From Spirogloea muscicola (Eukaryota; Streptophyta; Zygnematophyceae; Spirogloeales; Spirogloeaceae), in assembly GCA_009602725.1 (NCBI GenBank), contig WELB01000015.1, positions 441,821 through 497,551 of the forward strand: DNA of 55,731 nucleotides, written 5' to 3'. The stretch's first letter is position 1; every line of letters starts with the position of its first letter. Of this stretch, positions 1 through 10,691 are shown in pieces. The notes beneath the pieces were generated by a model. It was not told the DNA's origin, did no database searches, and saw nothing but the letters and a program-made list of their open reading frames with translations. Made by a program: the position numbers and the translations under genes.

Positions 1-430
1 GGCCTCCTCCCCCCCCTGGCCATCCCTCCTGCTACTGCTGCTGCCCCACTCCTCCTCTAGCAGCCCCAGCAGGACAGGTCGACAAGGCCCCAATTGGCAC
101 TTCCGGCCCTCTTTCTCCCCCCCCTCCGTTCCTCCTGCTACTGCTGCTGCCTCACTCCTCTAGCAGCCGGCCCTCCTTCCTCCCCCCGCCAACCCTCCTC
201 CTGCCTCTGCTGCCAGGCCAGGTCGACAAGGCCCTCATCGGCACTTTTGGCCCTCTTTCCCCCCCCTGCCATCCCTCCTGCTAGTACTGCTGCCTCACTC
301 CTCTAGCAGCTCCAGCAGGACAAGTCGACAAGGCCGCAGTTGGCACTTCCGGCCCTCTTTTCCCCCCCCTCCATTCCTCCTGCCACTGCTGCTGCAACAC
401 TCCACTAGCAGCTCCAGAAGCAGCTGCTAG
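1..430. repeat. CT-rich tandem repeat array
   Basis: Imperfect tandem units share a core GTCGACAAGGCC (near 78, 222 and 324), followed by a TTGGCACTTCCGGCCCTCTTT-like block, a C-run, and repeated CTGCTACTGCTGCTGC. Spacing between cores is about 144 and 102 bp, so units vary by internal deletion. The strong C/T bias of the plus strand makes long spurious reading frames; no coding sequence is inferred. The array is cut by the window start. Confidence 0.8.
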
Positions 431-469
431 TTGCTAGCTGCTACGTCATTGGATGTGCCTGCCTTTGTA

Positions 470-580
470 CTTGGCCATTTTGGCCTTCAATTGTTTTATA
501 TACACGAATTTTTATCTGCCCTGGCTGGCTTTCATAGCCGCTCTTCTCTAAAATGTCAGCAGCCGCATTCATTTCCCCGC
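470..580 (+). mobile_element. LINE 3'-tail remnant
   Basis: GGCTGGCTTTCATAGCC (523-539) can fold into a short GGCT/AGCC hairpin and is followed by GTCAGCAGCCGCATTC. The same order (hairpin, short AT-rich spacer, CAGCAGYCGCATTC) ends the better LINE copy at 7599-8679 and occurs reversed near 39785-39835. No coding part is visible here, so this is a severely 5'-truncated or decayed copy. No target duplication was found. Confidence 0.5.
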
Positions 581-790
581 TCACCTCTCATGGCAAATGC
601 GTGTGGGGTGGGCCTTGGGCGGCCGGGTCTGCTAGGGGCGCTGCCCGGCTTCAACGCCGCCAGTTCGCTCGCCCAGGTATTACATATGCGTCTGGCAGTC
701 AAAAACAAAGTGCTCGCCCCCCCCTGGCGGTCTCGTTTCAGAAGAAAGAGCACTTTCTCTTTCTTCTTTTGCGGCACCTCTTTCTTGTAC
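581..790. other. Unassigned sequence
   Basis: GC-rich sequence with no protein family or repeat that I recognise. Open frames in it are short and uncorroborated. Confidence 0.4.
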
Positions 791-937
791 TGAGGGCCAA
801 TTTACACTTGCCCGGTCGGTCACCGTGGGGGGTTACGTGTCGCGCGTGGTATGGACGCCCGGGGTCAAAACCTTGCCAATCTGAGGCCAAGACGAGGCAA
901 TAGGTGACCGACCGGGCCAGTGAAAAGTGGCCCTGAG
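791..937. repeat. Long inverted repeat (hairpin or MITE-like)
   Basis: The arm at 791-824 matches the reverse complement of 904-937 at about 30 of 34 positions, including a perfect 14-bp block CCCGGTCGGTCACC (811-824) against GGTGACCGACCGGG (903-916). The loop is about 78 nt. Similarity stops sharply on both sides. It could be a short foldback transposon or a hairpin-RNA precursor; no target duplication is evident. Confidence 0.65.
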
Positions 938-2105
938 CTTCCCTTTGCATCGTCGTGTATCTTTTGCCGTGGTTTGTATAGTAGTCCCATTTTGGCACCT
1001 CTTTCTGTGGCTTTGGCCATTGTCCATTCTTTCTAGGCTGGCTATGCCAGCTCCTTGTCATGCGCAAGGGCGTCGATTACGCAATGGCGTCGATTAGTCT
1101 AGGTAACGACAAGTACTGACGTGATAGACTACACATGTGACAAACCGAATGGAATTGTCGATCTTGTTGGCCAAGCTGAAACCAAACAGTCCAACGAGAG
1201 GCCAACATTGAGAACTGTATATTGTCTCACAACATAAGAAGAAAGTAAGAACAGGTCCGAATTAGGACTTGTAGCTTCCCCCCCCCCTTGAACACGTGAT
1301 TGACTGTCTACTGAGTAGCGAGCATACACAAGCAAATCTGCAATCCCTTGTCCACAAGGTGATGTGCAAGGTCAGTAAATATCAATCGATGTCGGTGCTT
1401 CTAGGCCTCAATGCACAGCCTTCACTAATGCAACTTGAGGACCAGTGCTCACTTTAGTGTAACTTGTGACACGCAGCTCAGTACTCGAGGCTGCTCAACA
1501 CAGAATCACCACGACTTCTCGCAGTCGTGCCGCGGGTCCGTGCGAAGGTTCACTAACTGCTGCGGCTCCTGCCCTAGGCTCTACGCTTCTATGGTGCGGC
1601 GTTGGCGCAGGCGTGGCTCGAGGCAAGAGGGTGAAACTTGCAAAGCGGACTGCTTTGCGAGGGCTGCTCGCCCCGACTTGGGCCGGGCGCGGCAAAGATC
1701 CTAGCGCTGCCTGATAGGCCCGGCTCGGCCGTCGGCTACGCTGGTTGGTTAGCTGGATGGCCGGTTGTTGTGGACCGTCACCCCTCGCAATGGCTGGCTC
1801 GACCGTAGTAGGATGGTCATCTTCAGCCGTCCGTTCCACGATCGCCCCGCCACCGCTTCGATAGCGCCCACCTTCACGGTCTTGTGGGTGGTTGAGGTAC
1901 CTCCAGATGGCTTCACTCGTTGCGCCTCAAACGGTCTTCTGAAGGTCGGCGTCGCGTGTGGGCCTGGGCCCTTGTAGTCGCTCCGTTGTCGGTGTCGTCC
2001 GCATTTTATGAGCGGGTAATGTTGTTGTTGACGACCGCATTGGATGAGCGGTCGATGTCGTTGTCGTCGCCGAGATGTCTTTGTTGTCGCCGAGAGAGAG
2101 AGTCA
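938..2105. other. Unassigned sequence
   Basis: No gene, LTR end or transposon protein recognised on either strand. A C-run (1278-1287) and short overlapping frames are present, but none shows a family motif. It may be old, decayed repeat. Confidence 0.4.
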
Positions 2106-2250
2106 GAGATGGGTGGACCTCCATTGTCAGCGTGAAACACACAAAAGTGTATGACCCAGACTAGGAGCCACATAGGGAGAAAAGATGGTCCTCCATCCTT
2201 AGCGTGAATCACACACCGAAGTGGGTGAGTCAGCCTAGTGAGGCCACGTG
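2106..2250 (+). repeat. Degenerate tandem duplication, period about 77 bp
   Basis: Two diverged copies begin near 2107 and 2183. Both read GATGG, then TCCAT, then AGCGTGAA followed by CACACA, then a GAC/GAG-CAG block and a final CCAC. No coding signal is supported. Confidence 0.5.
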
Positions 2251-2321
2251 TGAAGCCCAGTCAGCTGTCCTAGTCAGATCGACACAAATAGGCAGTCGAC
2301 AGGATATTGCACGACACCCTC

Positions 2322-2517
2322 TTCTCTATGGGCGCAGACTTTCTTGTTCCTTCTTGGGGGCGACCCAGACAGACCCTCAGACGACGAGAAAGGGCAATTT
2401 AATAGTCTCAGACAGACGCAGCAGGCGTGGGCGGCCTCCATCGTTTTGTCGTGCTTCTCTGGTGGAGACCCCAGTTTCACCCCGCGCGAGGAGGACGCCT
2501 GCTGCAAAGACCTCCTT
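2322..2517 (+). repeat. Direct repeat, copy 1
   Basis: About 196 bp, repeated at 2631-2826 with high identity (roughly 90% or more by eye). Both copies start TTCTCTATGGGCG and end GACCTCCTT. The start resembles the end of LINE 3' tails (ATGGGCGAGC). Part of the duplicated block reads openly in one frame but matches no family I know. Confidence 0.8.
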
Positions 2518-2660
2518 TACTTTCTTTTCTATGGGCGAGCACATTCTTTCTTCTCTATGGGCGAGCACTTTCTTCTTTCGCTGGCTTTGGCCTTTGTCTA
2601 TAATATTTGGGCTGGCTTTGCTGGCCCCTCTTCTCTATGGGCGAACAGTTTCTTCTTCCT
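2518..2660 (+). mobile_element. LINE 3'-tail sequences between direct repeats
   Basis: Contains TATGGGCGAGCACATTCTTTC twice in short succession and TTGGGCTGGCTTTGCTGGCCC (2617-2637). The latter is the GGGCTGG/CCAGCCC tail hairpin seen in the LINE 3' ends at 9295-9315, 36405, 45240 and 47430, here followed by CTCTATGGGCGAAC. It suggests two or more tail copies arranged in tandem. Confidence 0.5.
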
Positions 2661-2826
2661 TCTTGGGGGCGACCTAGACAGACCCTCAGACGACGAGAAA
2701 GGGCAATTTAGTAGTCTCAGACTGACGCAGCAGGCGTGGGCGGCCTCCATCGTTTGGTCGTGCTTCTTTGGTGGAGACCCCGGTTTCTCCCCGCGCGAGG
2801 AGGACGCCTGCGGCGAAGACCTCCTT
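2631..2826 (+). repeat. Direct repeat, copy 2
   Basis: Second copy of the 2322-2517 block, offset by 309 bp. The few differences are mostly single substitutions, so the duplication is fairly recent compared with neighbouring decayed elements. Confidence 0.8.
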
Positions 2827-2864
2827 CAGGCAGCGAACCGGCACATTTAGCATCTGGTGATTGG

Positions 2865-3556
2865 TGTCATGCCCGGGCGCGTAGCGTCGTCGAGCGTCGG
2901 CTAGAGGGCGGTTGGGTGGAACCGAGCAGGGCTAAACTAACCGTGGTCGGATATCTCAGGTAGGAAGGTGGTATAGAAAACCTCAGCGGGGGTAACCCAT
3001 GGGGTGACTCGCTGGGTAGGGTGCAGCCCGTAGGGCGGGCCGGAGAGCCCCGGGGCGCCGGAGCTGTCCCTGTGCCTACTGCCTTGACCCCCCCTCGCGG
3101 AGTGGGCTCTTAAGAGATCGGACGGCGGAGAGAGGCCATCGCTCCGCATGTTCCCCAGTGGAGAAAGAATCTAGCGCCGCCGCCGCAGCCGCCGGCACGG
3201 GTTGGCAACGGTTTGGCGCAGCGCAGGTTGACGCTCCGGGCCAGGTTGGCCAGGGGGCCGAAGCGGCGAGAGATCCCCGGACGCGGGTGACCACGCAGCG
3301 GCGCAGGAAGCGCACGCGGGAGAGAGAGAGAGAGGCGCGGAGAGAGCCTGAGATCCGCCTTCGTGACTTGACTTGCGGAGAGCTGGGGGGGGGGGGGGGG
3401 GGGGACTCTTCTGCCACATCCTTTGCATGTCTGCTTACTTGGTAGTGAGGCCATGCAGGGCAGGCTGCTGCTAGCCAAGCAGAGTCCTGGCCTGTAGGCG
3501 GAGCTTCAGGTGTAGCACTTCGACGCAGATAGGGCGCTATGCGGGCAGGCACGACA
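2865..3556 (+). mobile_element. Solo LTR-like element, family F, TSD TTGG
   Basis: A 692-bp unit with TG...CA ends (starts TGTCATGCCCGGG, ends GGCACGACA) flanked by a perfect 4-bp duplication TTGG (2861-2864 and 3557-3560). The ends form an imperfect inverted repeat (TGTCATGCC versus TGTCGTGCC). Related copies lie at 44504-45131, 44056-46072 and 50838-52375. It contains a run of about 18 G near 3387 and no coding capacity. The LTR reading rests on the TG/CA ends; a short non-autonomous DNA element with 4-bp duplications remains possible. Confidence 0.8.
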
Positions 3557-4814
3557 TTGGAAGTGGCAGCCCGACGTGCCAACAGAGGAGATCACGAGGG
3601 CCTTAGCGCAGTGCTGCCAGGCGACTGTGGCGACTAAGGAGCACATCGCAGCGGCCGTGGCTGACTCAGGACGTGGAAGGGGAGCACAGTACTGCAGCAC
3701 CGGCACCTTGCAGCAGAATTTGACGGCTTTGGCCATTCTGCACCAACAGGCTCTTCCAGTGCCCTGCAGCAAAGCACGGGACCTGGCGGCGCAGTATTAG
3801 GACATGACAAAGCGCGAGGTCAACGGCGTCCATGAAAGCAGGTCAGCGAAGCAGCCGATGACACAAAGATCGTGACGAACTAAATTTGCCTGGAAGGCTT
3901 TGCTGCTACATGGTGCACGCAAGTCTATGATCGCATCAAGCACAGCTGGAGCGACCTCCAGCGGCTGCTTCGCTGAGCGTTCAACAAGCAAGACGGGGAT
4001 TCTACGGCCATGGCCTGCTGAAGTCGAAGCAAGGCCCGAAGATCGGTGCCTGCCTTCGACATCATTTATGAGCACCTCTGTACGGACGTTGGAGAACTGA
4101 CAACGTCGAGTTGGAACTCCTCTAACATCCACTGCATCGTCACCTGGACATCACCACCATCATCTACGAACTACAATTGTCGACGGGCTTGAGAGAATGC
4201 CCCGGTGCGCGCTGTAAGGAGTCAGCAACTAATTGCCAACTGCTGCGGATTGCCCTCACCTCGAGCAAGTGGACTGTAGCCCATGGACGTAGAGGTCAAG
4301 TCCTTCAGTGGAATGGCTGGCATCTGCCCAAACGAGACGCTTGGCATTGTCGCCAGCAACCAACAGGCGGCCGATCATGGGGCGGCAGTCAACGGTTGAC
4401 GGCAACAAGGGCCCAAGGTGCTTCAGGCTGACCAGTATGGCCATTTGCAAGGGACCGCAAGTGGCCTGCATCTGTCGCAGGATGCGCCACTCTCGCGGGG
4501 CGGGTTGAAGCTTGCGGGGTGGGAATCCCCCTAGGGACAGCAATCAACTTGCGTATCAGGTCAGCCACAATGACAATGCATGGACTCAATTACCATCTCG
4601 CGCGTTAACTCTTTAGCTGGATGACTTTCAGGGATGACTGCCAATGAGAATTATGCCGATGCAAGGTGCTTGGCATGGACTGACTGGCACGACATGACGT
4701 AGTTCGCTGCCTTAAGCACAGAAGATTGCTGTAGGTGCAATGCACGGGGTCCATAAGTACCCAGATCCCCTGCAACATGAGCTATACCGGACCAGCACAA
4801 GAGCAGAGTGCTGC
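3557..4814 (+). other. Unassigned, possibly decayed gag-like region
   Basis: Short frames separated by stops cover this stretch, for example 3576-3800, which ends with a run of Gln and Ala, and a Trp-containing segment around 3890-3970 that reads like a retrotransposon capsid helix (WSDLQRLLR). The capsid reading is weak and no zinc knuckle is present. The right end abuts a family B LTR inserted at 4815, so sequence to either side of that LTR was once continuous. Confidence 0.3.
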
Positions 4815-5389
4815 TGTAGTGAATCTCGCCCTGAACACACTGTTAGAGGGAGAGAGTCCTTATTGAGTTCGAACATAGTGGGTTTAGGAGCCAACCCACT
4901 ACACCAGGAAGCACTAGCGCAATGCGCAGCGGAAGACAGGCCCTGTGGCGCCGCCGTCCGGCGGCGACTCCACCTCCTGGGCGCAGACCAGCGACTGGCC
5001 CTTGACGGGCGCAGCCACGGGCGCCCCGCAGCAGGCCCGCGGCAGTGCGGCGGCTGCTGCGGCGGCGAGCAGCGGCAAGGCTGCTCCTGGGACTTCACTG
5101 GCTCGAACTGATTCCTGAGCCTCTGCCCCTGAGGCTCCTTGGTGCTTCCCCGTGCCACCCCCCCTCCAGGGGTGTGAGCAGGTTCGCCCCAAGGCCCGCC
5201 TTGCGGCAGGCCCAAAGGTCCTCCCTTGGCCGGGCGGATCCTTGAGGGGTATTTCCGGACGGGCGGGGCCCGCACCCGGGCGGGCCACCGGCCAGCCAGC
5301 CTGGCAGCTGGCAGGGCACCTGGCCCAAATATTCGGTCATGTAATGCCAACAGAGCCGTGTGGCTTAACCAGACGGCTGTTTCACTACA
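4815..5389 (-). mobile_element. Solo LTR, family B, TSD GCTGC
   Basis: 575 bp. The plus strand reads TGTAGTGAATCTCGCC at the left and TTTCACTACA at the right, the reverse of the family B orientation. Flanked by perfect 5-bp duplications GCTGC (4810-4814 and 5390-5394). No internal region accompanies it, so it is a solo LTR left by LTR-LTR recombination. GC-rich frames inside it are LTR sequence, not genes. Confidence 0.92.
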
Positions 5390-5394
5390 GCTGC

Positions 5395-7170
5395 CCCCGG
5401 ACATAACCTGCAGAAGACGGGTTCGCCGTGACGCAATATGCTGCTCCCTGGGTGGCACTTCTTGAGATTGAGAGGATGACACTGCTATGATTGCAACTCC
5501 AAAGTCGCCAAGAGCAGCTTCAGCGGCCCCTTTCTTTTCAGCGGCAGCAGTGGGACCAACAGCAGTAGCGTCTGCAGTGGTGACGACAGCGATGGCGACC
5601 CCAACGACTGCGGGCCATGACGAAAGGGTGGCGAGCTGGACTAGGCGGGGTGCGGTGGTGTTTAGGTCAACAAACCACATCAAATCCCTGCATCGATGGA
5701 TGCCCATTAGGGTTTGTGTTTGGGTCATTAGGAGGAGCAAGATACTGAATCATAGTCATTGATGATCTGTCTAGGAAGTGCTGGTGCTACTTCGTAAACG
5801 ACAGGGCCAGTATTCTCCAATCCATCAGAAGGTGGAAGACGTTTGTGGAGAACCAAGTGATATGACAATTCTAATCTCGCTCTCGAGCAAGGTTCGATTC
5901 GCCAGCCAAACAGCTTGGATGCCCTTGAGACGTATTCTCCCCCAATGTCTAACCCAATATTCAAATCTGTCGACCCACTTGAGTTCCATGTATTCCACCT
6001 TCTCAATATTTAAAGGATACTGGACCTGGCTTGTAAGAGGTAGCACCAGCACTTCCTTCAGAAGTCATTAATCTACAAAGTCACTCGCTCCTCCTAATGA
6101 CCTTAAGTGTTGCTGGACCCACACGTCTGTGTGCACCGGGTCAAGCAACCCACAAAATTTTGTACCTTCTTCTGAGGGAATGGGACTTCTGTGCTGCTTG
6201 CCAACCTCACATCCTTCACAAAGTCCATGTTGCGGTTTCCTCCAAACGAGAACACTCTTTACTAGATATAGTCTTGCCAGCAACTTGAGATCACTCTCGT
6301 GCAATGACCCAACCTGCAAGGTCACAATTTCAGAGTGTTGCTCTCTCCTCTCACTGCCACATTGCACCATTGCTCCGGGACAGACCTCTCCGACCAGCCA
6401 GACCAGCCAGTACACTCCGCCACTCCTCTGCCCCAGCCAACAGCTCTTCATTTTAGAAAATATCCTGCACTTCTGTGGATGAAAGACAAGTTGCATGTAT
6501 TGTTTTCAGAGTGTACGTTGAGAGCATAATCCTGGGCAGCTGATGTACATAGAGAACGTCTTCTAGTGAGATTATTTCAGTCTTGGCCGTTGACCTTGGC
6601 AATGTTGTCTAACGTGCCGTTTCCAGCAGCAAGAGCTATGGTGTGGTTCCCAAATATGATATGACAACTTGCAACCCTCTATATATTGCGCAAGCAATGT
6701 CCCCCACAAGTCACATGAGAAGTGGCGCCTGAATCTATCAGCCAAAGAGTTGTACTCCCGACCTCCTTGACACACTGCACCTGCTGCTGCTGATTGTGAA
6801 GAGCTGGTTGACCCGCTTGCTCTGCTTGACTTCTATCGATGGGCCGCTTCACTCATTAATCAAGACACTAGGCCTTCCAATGGCCAGGTTGCTTGCAACA
6901 AATTCGAACTAGATCTAGCACCCCGATACCCTTTCTGTCATCCTCTATCTTGAGGACCTGGCGGCGACTGTGAAAATGTTTTGGTCTGGCCAAGCAGCGC
7001 CAACCCATTTTACTAGTTATCTTGATTCTGACTTCGAACTCGCTCTCCTCCTGTATGAGCTTTGCGCGTACGAACTGCAAAATTCGCATTCCCCTATCCA
7101 TGCAACTGAGAAAGGTGTTAACAGTATCGAACCTCTGGATGTCTCTCGGGCTATCCAAGAAAACTTAGAA
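5395..7170 (-). pseudogene. Ty1/Copia gag-pol remnant
   Basis: Minus-strand pieces appear in the right order. Around 7158-6868 is a gag tail with a zinc-knuckle remnant (CCKQPGHWKA). Near 6770-6700 is the aspartic protease active site, reading WLIDSGATSHVTCGG. 6496-6068 is the GAG-pre-integrase region with an HHCC-type element (CEGCEVGKQHRSP, then GLLDPVHTDVW with the first integrase Asp). 6006-5778 holds DIGGEYVSRA, the counterpart of the usual DNGGEY with the second catalytic Asp. Domains lie in different frames, so the element is dead. Reverse transcriptase and RNase H are not seen. The Copia assignment rests on the protease-integrase order before any reverse transcriptase, together with the pre-integrase motif. 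Confidence 0.85.
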
Positions 7171-8800
7171 GCAGCACGGCTGCGTCGGCGGGCTGCGGCA
7201 GCAGACGGCAGCAGGGCTGCGCCTCTCTCTCGCGGGCTTCACTGATATGGACCCGGTGACCCGAGTCTGGTCTCAGCCCCACTTGTAATGCTTCATGTGC
7301 CACCCTCCCCATGGGTCTCTGAGAGGCTCGTCTCAAGGCCCACCTTCGAGAAGGCGGGCCCCACAAGGGGATCCTAGTGCGAGGGCAAGCCACGCGGCTC
7401 CCTTCTGGAAGCGGCGGCCGCTCTGCGGCGCCGCCGAGCGGCGCCGCCGAGCGGCGCCCTGCGGCGCCGGCTTGCGGCGCCGCCAGTAATTCACGGGTGT
7501 GGCACGGCATCACGGGCGCGCGACACGTGTCACATATACGTCATTGCGAGCACGGCGGCAAATTCAGGAATACGCCGAGGAGCTCCAATTTGGAAGTCTC
7601 TGGTGAATAAGCCTGTTAGTTTTGCTGCCTGGGCTGACATTTCTGATGTTAAAGCTCAATCGCGGTTTTCCCGTGCTGCAGACGAGCAACCACTGGAACT
7701 TCTCCGGAGTCTCCTCCAAGGGGATGCTCGAGGCCAGGCTCGGCTCCTATCTCTTTCGTCTCTGGGAGCGTCTGAGTGGCTCCGCGATTTGCCTTTGCAT
7801 GCGGGCTTGCGAATGGAAAATGCTTTGTTTTGCAATGCTATGCGCCGCCGCCTTGGCTTATCATCCCTGTGCTTGGCAGGGGTGACCCAATGTGAATGTG
7901 GGCTTATTGAGCATGCTGCATTGCTCATGGGTGACCACATGCTCAGGTGTGCCAAAGGAAGTGAGCTCACGGGCTTTCACAACCTCCTACGTGACGCCAT
8001 GTATGGCATCGTCAAGGAGGCGGGATATCAAGTGGCGTTGGAGAGCACTGCCCATCCAACTCCGCAATGGGGTCCCTCGGACGAGGCGTGTCGATCTGGT
8101 CGGCGTCCCCCTGGGAGGTGCCAAGCGGCTCCTCATGGACGTTGTCCTCACCGACAGCTTCCGGACGAAGGGCCCCATTACTTCTGAGACCGGCTATGCT
8201 GTGAAGGTGGCCGAACGGAAGAAGCTGCACAAATACAAGGACCACCCGGCGGGTGATACCCTTTACCCCCTGGCCATGGACATCCATGGGTGTTACGGGG
8301 GTCGGTGGTCCTCGTTACTTTCGCTGCTGGCCTCTCAAGCTGACCAGCGGCGCCGGGAACAGGGTGCTGCCCTTCCCGGTGGCTCGGTGCCTTTGGGTCT
8401 TGTTTCCTGCTACCGAATAGGTTTATCTATGTGCCTACAGCGGTCCCAGGCGATTGCTTTGCATCGCCGGGCTGGTCGCGCCCTTGCAGCAGCCTCTGGC
8501 TTGCGCAGCGGGGTTGCTCTTCCTCCCCTCAGCTCATCATCTTCCTACTGCTGACACGGGGGTATTGAGGGCGCCCTGTCTGCCTAGCTTTGGCTCTGTC
8601 ATGAACACCTGTATGCAACTGGCTGGCATTTCACAGCCGATTCTTTAATATCAGCAGTCGCATTCTTTTCTCTTTGATCTGGAAGTCCAGGGTTCGCCGC
8701 CTCCGCTGGAGGCGGCGCGCCTGCACGTTATATGGTCAGCAAGCGCGTCACACCGTGCGACACCTCGCGCATCGCTCGCGTGTCGCACGCGTGGCTGTGT
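7171..8800 (-). mobile_element. Truncated LTR, family A, split by a LINE
   Basis: Family A LTR sequence in minus orientation at about 7171-7598 and 8680-8800, interrupted by the LINE at 7599-8679. Both ends are missing: the left edge abuts the Copia remnant and the right edge stops after GTCGCACGCGTGG, where Ty3 protease-region sequence begins. It contains the usual family A blocks (CACTTGTAATGC, GCGGCGCC-rich stretch, CACGTGTCACATA). Confidence 0.8.
7599..8679 (+). mobile_element. 5'-truncated non-LTR retrotransposon (LINE), 8-bp TSD
   Basis: Inserted in a family A LTR and flanked by TGGAAGTC (7591-7598 and 8680-8687). It carries the C-terminal end of a LINE ORF2. A zinc-knuckle-like CECG...GDHMLRC motif lies near 7905-7965, followed by HNLLRDAMYGIV, then RRVDLVG, LLMDVVLTDSF, and YPLAMDIHG, ending with RAGRALAAASG. 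The first half reads in one frame (from 7603) and the second in another (to 8554), so there is a single frameshift near 8050. The 3' end has the GGCTGGCATTTCACAGCC hairpin and CAGCAGTCGCATTC. No poly(A) tail is seen. The reverse transcriptase domain is absent through 5' truncation. Confidence 0.9.
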
Positions 8801-9901
8801 GCCATTGGACGTCGTGGACTTCGTCGTCGTGAGGCCGGCATTGTGTGATGCCTCGGCATGGGTGAAGAACCCTGCTTTGGTACTCGCCTTGCCGTACCTC
8901 AGGTGTTGGCGGCTAGTGCGCCCTCACCCTGTTGTGTGCTTGAGCACACTTGAAGTGCTGGCAGTATGGTGCCTGGCATTACGTACGATGAGCATGTGGC
9001 TGTCCGCCATCCTCATTGACCTCAAGGCCCTGGGCAGTAGCACTTCAGTGCACCTACTTCCAGTGAAAGTCCTTGACTTCCTGCAGCTGTTGATCATGTG
9101 ATGTCACAGCTGTGGGTTGAGTAGCTTGGTGAGGTAGGCTTGGCAGATGTTATCAAGGGCCTCTGCAGCCACTGCTTGGCCTCGCCAGTATACCCCTTGT
9201 GATACCACGTGTCATGACACACTTGGCGGGCATGGACAAGACTATGTGGGTCCCAGTGTTCTTCCCGAGTGAGAAAGGGCTCGCCCATTGAGGATAGGGG
9301 CTGGACAAGCCAGCCCAAAAAAGAATGAACAAAGAACGAGAAGGGGGCCAGAGGAAGCCAGAGGAAGCGCTAAGAAACCAAAGCACACAAAGAAAGAAAG
9401 CAGCTACAAATCACTCAGTCCCGAGTGGGCTGTAACGTTGGCCATATTGCTGAGTTGCGAGAATTGGACCATTAGCCCAGCTAAGTGCCAAGTACCCCTG
9501 TGCATTCGTAGCTGGACCGCTGCCGTCTTTGACTGCCTGCAGCTGGCTAGTGCATCAGAGTACTCTGGGTGAGTGCTTGTCTCCGCCTTCGAATGCCAAA
9601 GGGTTGACTTGTATTTGATGCTTTGACCGACATCTTTGCACTCTGAGACCAACAGCGGTCGTTGAAGATGTACCTTCACTTGCATCCAGCTTTGATTGTG
9701 TATCTGATTCCAATGATGATTGGTGAGTCTCCCCCTGACTCTGTAGTACGGGTGGTAGCCTCACCTGGTGCGGCTCTTGACAACCAGCCAATAAAGTAGT
9801 TGGATGCACTTCCCGAATTCCTCTGGACGGGTTGTCTCCGCATCCGAAGTGGCTCAATGATCTGCGGCGCTCTGCCGCCGTACTGCCCTCTGTATCGACT
9901 G
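8801..9901 (+). pseudogene. Ty3/Gypsy element E1: protease to RT-linker remnant
   Basis: Degraded plus-strand internal region that parallels E6 (30560-31080): a protease-region stretch (near 8805-8850 and 9230-9262), an interrupting LINE tail (9272-9418), then the linker before reverse transcriptase. The typical PPYCPLYRL motif lies at the right end and continues as STLE after the solo LTR at 9902-10686. Several stops are present. The 5' LTR, leader and gag of E1 are missing; the left edge at about 8801 is a breakpoint against a family A LTR fragment. Confidence 0.75.
9272..9418 (-). mobile_element. LINE 3'-end fragment, 9-bp TSD
   Basis: 147 bp flanked by TCCCGAGTG (9263-9271 and 9419-9427). 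Read on the minus strand it ends with the tail hairpin GGGCTGGCTTGTCCAGCCC and then CAATGGGCGAGCCC, as in the longer copies at 45214-45951 and 47392-47956. It contains only 3' untranslated sequence, a dead-on-arrival insertion. Confidence 0.9.
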
Positions 9902-10686
9902 TGTAACGTCCCCACCGTTACGTGACGTTTTACCTTGGGTTGAACGCTAACGCGTAGTAACGGCACGCGGCCCCAGTATCGTTGTCGTGCGACACGTGGG
10001 CGACTCGTCTCAGTGACGCGCGGCGCGCCCCGGCTCGCCAGAGCTGCCGCCGCATGGCCGCTGGGCCGCCGGGCGGCATGGCCGCCTGGCCGCCGCATGG
10101 CCGCCGGGCCGCCAGGCCCGTAGTGACATGCCTGTGACGCGTGTGGCGCTGTGATGCGCCTGACGGCGCCGCGCCGCGCAGGGCGGCGCCGCCGCCCTCA
10201 CGATCGTATCCCCCTTGTCGGGCCCGCCTTATCGAAGGTGGGCCTTGCGGCGAGCCTCCCAGAGACTCCTGGGGAGGGTGGCACACGAAGCACTATAAGT
10301 AGGGCTGAGACCTGCCTCAGGGCACCGGTCGAAGTCAGCGAAGCCCACGCCAGAGAGAGGTGCGCAGCCCTGCTGCCGCCTGCTGTCGCAGCTCGTCCAC
10401 GCAGGCCTACTGCTGCCTGCTGCTGCAGCCCGACGTCGCAACCCGTCCCTGCGGATCTTCCTCGGCTCTTCTGAAGGTAGACTGTGGCTGCTCCCTTTGG
10501 AGACAGTTGCTGGCCCGTACCGAGAGGTGAGTCGCCGACCGTCGGCGGCGGCTCAGGGCATGGGATTCCGCTGCGTGTGAATGTGGTGCTTCTCTGTGCT
10601 GGGTGTTTCGTCTCTAAACGGCAGCGACCGAACACAATCAGGACATTCTAACCCTTGACTGTTTGTGAAGGGTCTAGAACGCTTCA
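9902..10686 (+). mobile_element. Solo LTR, family A', TSD GACTG
   Basis: 785 bp starting TGTAACGTCCCCACCGTTAC and ending TAGAACGCTTCA, with perfect flanking GACTG (9897-9901 and 10687-10691). Removing it restores a continuous Ty3 reverse-transcriptase linker, so it is not the 5' LTR of E1. It keeps a clean TATAAGTA box (10294-10301). Confidence 0.93.
10294..10301 (+). promoter_or_regulatory. TATA box of LTR A'
   Basis: TATAAGTA lies just before the AGGGCTGAGA block that is conserved in families A, B and D. In family A copies it has changed to TACAAGTA. The inverted A' copy has the same TATAAGTA on the minus strand (24744-24751). Its position fits the core promoter that drives LTR transcription. 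Confidence 0.55.
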
Positions 10687-10691
10687 GACTG

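Noticed and set aside
3076-3582. 168-codon minus frame with poly-Pro
   Set aside because: It lies entirely in the family F solo LTR, and the Pro run is the 18-G homopolymer.
3557-4814. Internal region of a family F retrotransposon
   Set aside because: The TTGG duplication closes the F element at 3556, so what follows is host sequence; the gag-like reading is weak.
4712-5740. 342-codon minus-strand frame as a gene
   Set aside because: Most of it is the family B LTR at 4815-5389, whose GC richness suppresses stops; there is no protein-family motif.
9902-10686. 5' LTR of element E1
   Set aside because: Perfect GACTG flanks and restoration of the reverse-transcriptase linker on removal show it is a later solo LTR.
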